Positions 60,826 to 64,000 of a stretch of DNA of 64,000 nucleotides are shown piece after piece. Origin of the DNA: Streptomyces abyssomicinicus. GTDB taxonomy: Bacteria; Actinomycetota; Actinomycetes; Streptomycetales; Streptomycetaceae. Made by a program: the position numbers and the translations under genes. The stretch lies in NCBI RefSeq assembly GCF_008974245.1, contig NZ_BBZI01000005.1, forward strand, positions 1,288,751-1,352,750, given 5' to 3'. Within the stretch, counting starts at the first letter, position 1. Every line of letters begins with the position of its first letter. The notes beneath the pieces are model-generated. The model was given only the letters and a program-made list of their open reading frames with translations, was not told the DNA's origin and did no database searches.

Positions 60826-62095
60826 GACGGACCAACGGTACGCGAGTCGACACGGCGGTGCCCTGCCCCGCCTCCGACTCGACCACCACCGATCCGGCTA
60901 TGCGTTCGGCGCGGGCCCGCATGCCGTCCAGGCCGAAACCCCCGTTCCGGGTGCGTGGCGGAAGCGCTGCCGGGTCGAACCCGCGGCCGTCGTCCCGGAC
61001 GTCGAGGGTGACCTCGTCGCCCATGAAGCTGAGGGTGACGCCCACCCGGGACGCCGACGCGTGCCGGGCCACGTTGGACAGCGCCTCCTGCGATATCCGC
61101 AGCAAGGTGGCGGCGACCTCGCCGTGCAACTGCTCCGGCTCCCCGGTGAGGGTGAACTCCGCCCGCAGTCCCTGCCGTTCGGACCAGCCGTCGACCGTCT
61201 TGCGCAGCGCCTGCGGAAGACCGTCCTCGGCCAGGCCGGCCGGGGCCAGATTCTGCACCGACCGGCGCGCCTCACCGAGGCTGTGCCGCGCCAGGTCCGC
61301 GGCACGGTCCGCGTGCCTGCGGGCCACGGCGGGGTCGTCGGTGCTCGCCACCACCTGGAGCTGGGCGATGATCCCGGTCAGTCCCTGGGCGAGCGTGTCG
61401 TGGATCTCCGCGGCCAGCCGCCGGCGCTCGTCCGCGATGCCCGCCTCCCGCGCCTGGAGCAGCAGCTGGGTGTGGAGCGCGGCGTTCTCGTCGAGTGCCC
61501 GCCGCAGGGCCGCGTTGGCGCGCTCCAGTTCGACGATGGCGGCGGCGCGGGCGCTGGAGCGTTCCTCCTGCTGTTCGCTGAAGTGCGTGGTGACGCCGAT
61601 CAGCGCGAGGTTGACGATCAGCAGCCCGGCGAACAGCCCCCACTGAGCGGTGCTCTGCGGCGGCAGGCCGCCCGCCTGCGCACCCGCCACCGGCAGGGCG
61701 CAGGCGAGCGGGCCCAGTCGGCGCCAGGGACGCCGGCCCCGGGGAATCAGGTCCTCGGCGTCGAAGTAGCCCACCGCGGAGTAGAAGGCGAAGAGCGGGT
61801 TCAGCCAGCTGAGTGCGAAACCGAGGGCCCAGCGCAGCCAGTAGTAGACCGCCCCGGCCGGTGACGGGCCGGGGCGGCGCAGGTGGGCCCGGTCCCAGCC
61901 CAGGTGCACGACGACGGCCGCGCCCACCAGCACCGCCGCCGCCCGCCGTTCGCCCGGAACCGGCGTGAGTTCCGGGGCGGCGGCCGCCAGCGCCGCGGTG
62001 AACACCAGCATCGCGTGCGGCCCGCACCGGCGGAAGAGTTCCCACCCGCGCCCGGCCGTTGCCGGTTCCCCCGTCCCCGCCCCGTCGTTCCGCAC
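60815..62095 (-). CDS. HisKA_3 sensor histidine kinase
   Basis: A 426-residue membrane kinase. Residues about 25-175 carry roughly five transmembrane helices; a coiled coil (about 175-222) follows. The phosphoacceptor is His232 in EIHDTLAQGLTGII, and the ATPase G-box is DDGRGFDP. Start is GTG 62095, ten bases after the permease stop. There is no large extracellular domain, so it likely senses membrane state or the transporter itself, like other intramembrane-sensing kinases next to ABC exporters. Confidence 0.92.
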   Translation of the reverse strand: MRNDGAGTGEPATAGRGWELFRRCGPHAMLVFTAALAAAAPELTPVPGERRAAAVLVGAAVVVHLGWDRAHLRRPGPSPAGAVYYWLRWALGFALSWLNPLFAFYSAVGYFDAEDLIPRGRRPWRRLGPLACALPVAGAQAGGLPPQSTAQWGLFAGLLIVNLALIGVTTHFSEQQEERSSARAAAIVELERANAALRRALDENAALHTQLLLQAREAGIADERRRLAAEIHDTLAQGLTGIIAQLQVVASTDDPAVARRHADRAADLARHSLGEARRSVQNLAPAGLAEDGLPQALRKTVDGWSERQGLRAEFTLTGEPEQLHGEVAATLLRISQEALSNVARHASASRVGVTLSFMGDEVTLDVRDDGRGFDPAALPPRTRNGGFGLDGMRARAERIAGSVVVESEAGQGTAVSTRVPLVRHER

Positions 62096-62105
62096 GGCCG
62101 ACAAC

Positions 62106-62909
62106 CTACTGCCAGCGGAACCAGCGGGTGGCCGCCGCGGTGAGCACGACCGCCCACAGGGCCAGGATTCCCAGGGACGACCAGTCGGGCCAGTCCCCCG
62201 CGGCCGCCTGCCCGAGGGCCTCGGCCGCCGCGCCGAAGGGGACGAAGCCCACGGCGGTGGCCAGCGCGTCCGGCATGGCCTGCACCGGCAGCCAGACACC
62301 GGCGGCGAACATCATCGGCAGGAACACGACCGAGCCGACCGCCGTGGCGATCTTCGCGGTCGGGGAGAACGCGGCCACCAGGGCGCCCATGGCGAGCGCG
62401 GCGGCGGCCGCCAGCAGCAGAGCCAGCAGGTATCCGGCGACCTGCTCCGGCAGCCCGACGCCGTAGGCGATCCGGCCGACCGCCAGCGAGAGCAGGACCG
62501 ACACCAGGGCGGCCGCGCCGTGCAGACCCATCTGCGCGGCCAGCAGCGCCGAGGGGCGCACCGGCGTCGCGGACATACGGCGCAGGATGCCGCGCTCCCG
62601 GTAGCCGGTGATCACCGGCGGCAGTGCCTGGACGCCGGACACGATCAGCGCGACCAGCACGGTCACCGGCACGTAGGTCTCGATCAGCCGGACGCCCCCG
62701 AGATTCGGGTCGGGTTCGCGGAAGGTCGGGATCAGCCCGAGGAGCGCCAGCAGACCGGGCGGGAAGACCGCGATCCAGAAGAAGTTGCCGGGTTCCCGGA
62801 GGAAGAGGCGGGTCTCGGCCCGCAGCACCGCCCGGCGCGGACGGCGGGCCGGTGCGGAGCCGCCCGAGGCCGAGGGGACCGCCGGGGCGGGAGTGGGGGT
62901 CGCGGACAT
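62106..62909 (-). CDS. ABC-2 type permease
   Basis: A 267-residue membrane protein with six predicted helices. It has an N-terminal cytoplasmic arm (ARRPRRAVLRAETRLFLREPGNFFWIAVFP), ABC-2 signature YRERGILRRMSATPVRPS and WLPVQAMPDALATAVGFVPFG near the end. It is a DrrB/NatB-like exporter subunit with the ATPase 14 bp upstream. Start ATG 62909. The substrate is unknown; drug or lipid export is typical for the family. Confidence 0.92.
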   Translation of the reverse strand: MSATPTPAPAVPSASGGSAPARRPRRAVLRAETRLFLREPGNFFWIAVFPPGLLALLGLIPTFREPDPNLGGVRLIETYVPVTVLVALIVSGVQALPPVITGYRERGILRRMSATPVRPSALLAAQMGLHGAAALVSVLLSLAVGRIAYGVGLPEQVAGYLLALLLAAAAALAMGALVAAFSPTAKIATAVGSVVFLPMMFAAGVWLPVQAMPDALATAVGFVPFGAAAEALGQAAAGDWPDWSSLGILALWAVVLTAAATRWFRWQ

Positions 62910-62923
62910 GGGGTGGGCCTCCG

Positions 62924-63871
62924 TCAGGTGGTGGTGAGATCGAGGAAGGCGTCGTCCAGCGTGGCGTCGGTGACGCGCAACTGGTGGGCGGTGACGCGCC
63001 GCCGGACGAGCAGCTGGACGACCGCGTTCACGGTGTCGTCGGTGCCGGCCAGGGTGAGCCGGCCGTTCTTGTCCTCCATGGACGCGAGCCCCGGCAGGGC
63101 GGCCAGTTCGGCGTCGTCCAGCGGCTCGGACGGGGTGAAGGAGATGTGGGTGGCGCCGGCGGCCCTGCCGATCAGTCCCTGCGGGGTGTCCAGCGCGGTG
63201 ATCCGGCCGCCGTCGACGATGGCGATCCGGTCGCACAGCCGCTGCGCCTCCTCCATGAAGTGGGTGACCAGCAGGACGGTCACACCCCGGGCGCGGACGT
63301 CCTCGATCAGGTCCCAGGTGTCACGGCGGGCACGCGGGTCCAGGCCGGTGGTCAGCTCGTCCAGCACCACGATCCGCGGGTTGCCGATCAGGGCGAGCGC
63401 GATGAACAGGCGCTGCTTCTGGCCGCCGCTCAACTTGCCGAACCGGGTGTCCAGCCGCTCGGTCAGACCCAGCCGCCCGGCCAGCTCGTAGCCGTCGGCG
63501 GGGCTGGGGTACAGGGCGGCGTACAGCTCCAGCGCCTCGCGGACGGTGAGCTTGGGCTGCAGCTCGCTCTCCTGGAGCTGCGCGCCGAGGAGGTGGGTGA
63601 CCTTCTCGTGGTCGGCGGCCGGGTCCAGCCCCGCCACCCGGATCCGGCCCGCGTCGGGGGACCGCAGGCCCTCGACGCACTCGACGGTGGTGGTCTTGCC
63701 CGCGCCGTTGGGGCCGAGGATGCCGAAGATCTCGCCCTCCTCGACGGCGAAGGAGACACCGTCCACGACGGTCCGGCCGCCGTAGGCCTTGCGCAGTCCC
63801 TCGACCTCGACGACCGCCGCCCGGCGGGAAGTCGTGGGTGCCGTCGTGTTCCTCGGGTTCGTCGTCGCCAT
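62924..63871 (-). CDS. ABC transporter ATPase (DrrA/CcmA type)
   Basis: A 315-residue ATPase. Walker A GPNGAGKTTT, signature LSGGQKQRLFIALAL, Walker B IVVLDELTTGLD and H-loop THFMEEAQRLCD. The C-terminal ~90 residues are the DrrA-type extension. Start ATG 63871 (MATTNP), chosen because the upstream codons encode a 24-bp DNA repeat (Arg/Met-rich). A GGGGGAAGCGTCCCCC inverted repeat (63873-63888) abuts the start and might affect translation. First gene of the exporter/two-component operon. Confidence 0.92.
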   Translation of the reverse strand: MATTNPRNTTAPTTSRRAAVVEVEGLRKAYGGRTVVDGVSFAVEEGEIFGILGPNGAGKTTTVECVEGLRSPDAGRIRVAGLDPAADHEKVTHLLGAQLQESELQPKLTVREALELYAALYPSPADGYELAGRLGLTERLDTRFGKLSGGQKQRLFIALALIGNPRIVVLDELTTGLDPRARRDTWDLIEDVRARGVTVLLVTHFMEEAQRLCDRIAIVDGGRITALDTPQGLIGRAAGATHISFTPSEPLDDAELAALPGLASMEDKNGRLTLAGTDDTVNAVVQLLVRRRVTAHQLRVTDATLDDAFLDLTTT

Positions 63872-63900
63872 GGGGGAAGCGTCCCCCGCAGGCGCGGGCC

Positions 63901-63972
63901 GCCGCATCGCCCGTCCGGCGCGAAGCCGCATCGCCCGTCCGGTGCGAGGGCGCATCGCCCGTCCGGTGCGAG
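63901..63972. repeat. 24-bp tandem repeat, three units
   Basis: Three near-identical copies of gccgcatcgcccgtccggtgcgag, 30-100 bp upstream of the ABC ATPase start, plus a partial copy toward the window end. They lie in the expected promoter region. Confidence 0.85.
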
Positions 63973-64000
63973 GGGCATCGTCCGATCGGTCGATGCGGGA

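Noticed and set aside
1..64000. tRNA, rRNA, IS elements or prophage genes
   Set aside because: No tRNA T-loop patterns, transposase motifs or phage structural genes were seen on either strand.

Overview
The window is a gene-dense, very GC-rich actinobacterial chromosome segment, almost certainly from Streptomyces or a close relative. The evidence is strong third-position GC bias, GTG and TTG starts, ATGA/GTGA stop-start overlaps, SpoIIE-type phosphatases with anti-sigma-like ATPase domains, an XRE/DUF5753 + DUF397 + ATPase trio, a complete conservon (cvnABCD plus CYP157 and CYP154), a FemX-type ligase and a SigE-family sigma factor. I see no rRNA, tRNA, insertion sequence, phage gene or CRISPR array.

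Layout. 0-14.6 kb: two paralogous ~900-residue ATPase-PAS-GAF-PP2C phosphatases enclose a secreted PHB-depolymerase-like esterase, a hydrolase-GNAT fusion, a VOC protein, a haloacetate-dehalogenase-like hydrolase, a cassette of XRE-cupin regulator, His-rich methyltransferase and CPYC flavoprotein, and a class A beta-lactamase-like protein. An SDR follows. 14.7-20 kb: exported beta-propeller phytase, the XRE/DUF397/ATPase trio, a pirin-GNAT fusion and an exported nucleoside deaminase. 19.9-22.6 kb: a TetR-regulated ABC exporter whose permease is frameshifted in a G7 tract, with a promoter flanked by two near-identical operators. 22.6-28.4 kb: rifampin phosphotransferase (rph) with a rifamycin-associated element (RAE), an AlkZ/AlkX-type winged-helix protein, a sliding-clamp paralogue and a small lipoprotein. 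28.6-33.1 kb: housekeeping-type enzymes (flavodoxin-like reductase, methyltransferase, MDR dehydrogenase, APH-type kinase, glutamine amidotransferase). 33.2-40.1 kb: conservon operon plus femX. 40.8-50.4 kb: PknH-sensor-like secreted protein, sigma factor with a duplicated-domain membrane partner, P-loop kinase, methyltransferase, acyltransferase 3, a solitary N-6 DNA methylase, a secreted collagen-like protein, a small conserved protein and a HAD hydrolase. 50.9-57.6 kb: dTDP-rhamnose genes rmlA-rmlB-rmlD plus a methyltransferase, facing rmlC and a large glycosyltransferase, so probably a cell-wall polysaccharide locus. 58-64 kb: an EF-G paralogue, then an ABC exporter with its own two-component system.

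How genes work together. The clearest functional units are the cvn signalling operon with its P450s; rmlABCD with the glycosyltransferase; ATPase-permease-kinase-regulator at the right end; TetR-ABC with its double operator; rph under the RAE; and the sigma factor with its membrane partner. Convergent pairs are usually separated by long perfect GC hairpins, some overlapping stop codons. No single obvious new system stands out. The best leads are the RAE region (divergent promoters and an attenuator-like hairpin), the His-rich methyltransferase/CxxC oxidoreductase cassette, two enzyme-GNAT fusions, an exported deaminase, the degenerate catalytic motif of the DNA methylase, and paired palindromes upstream of rmlA.
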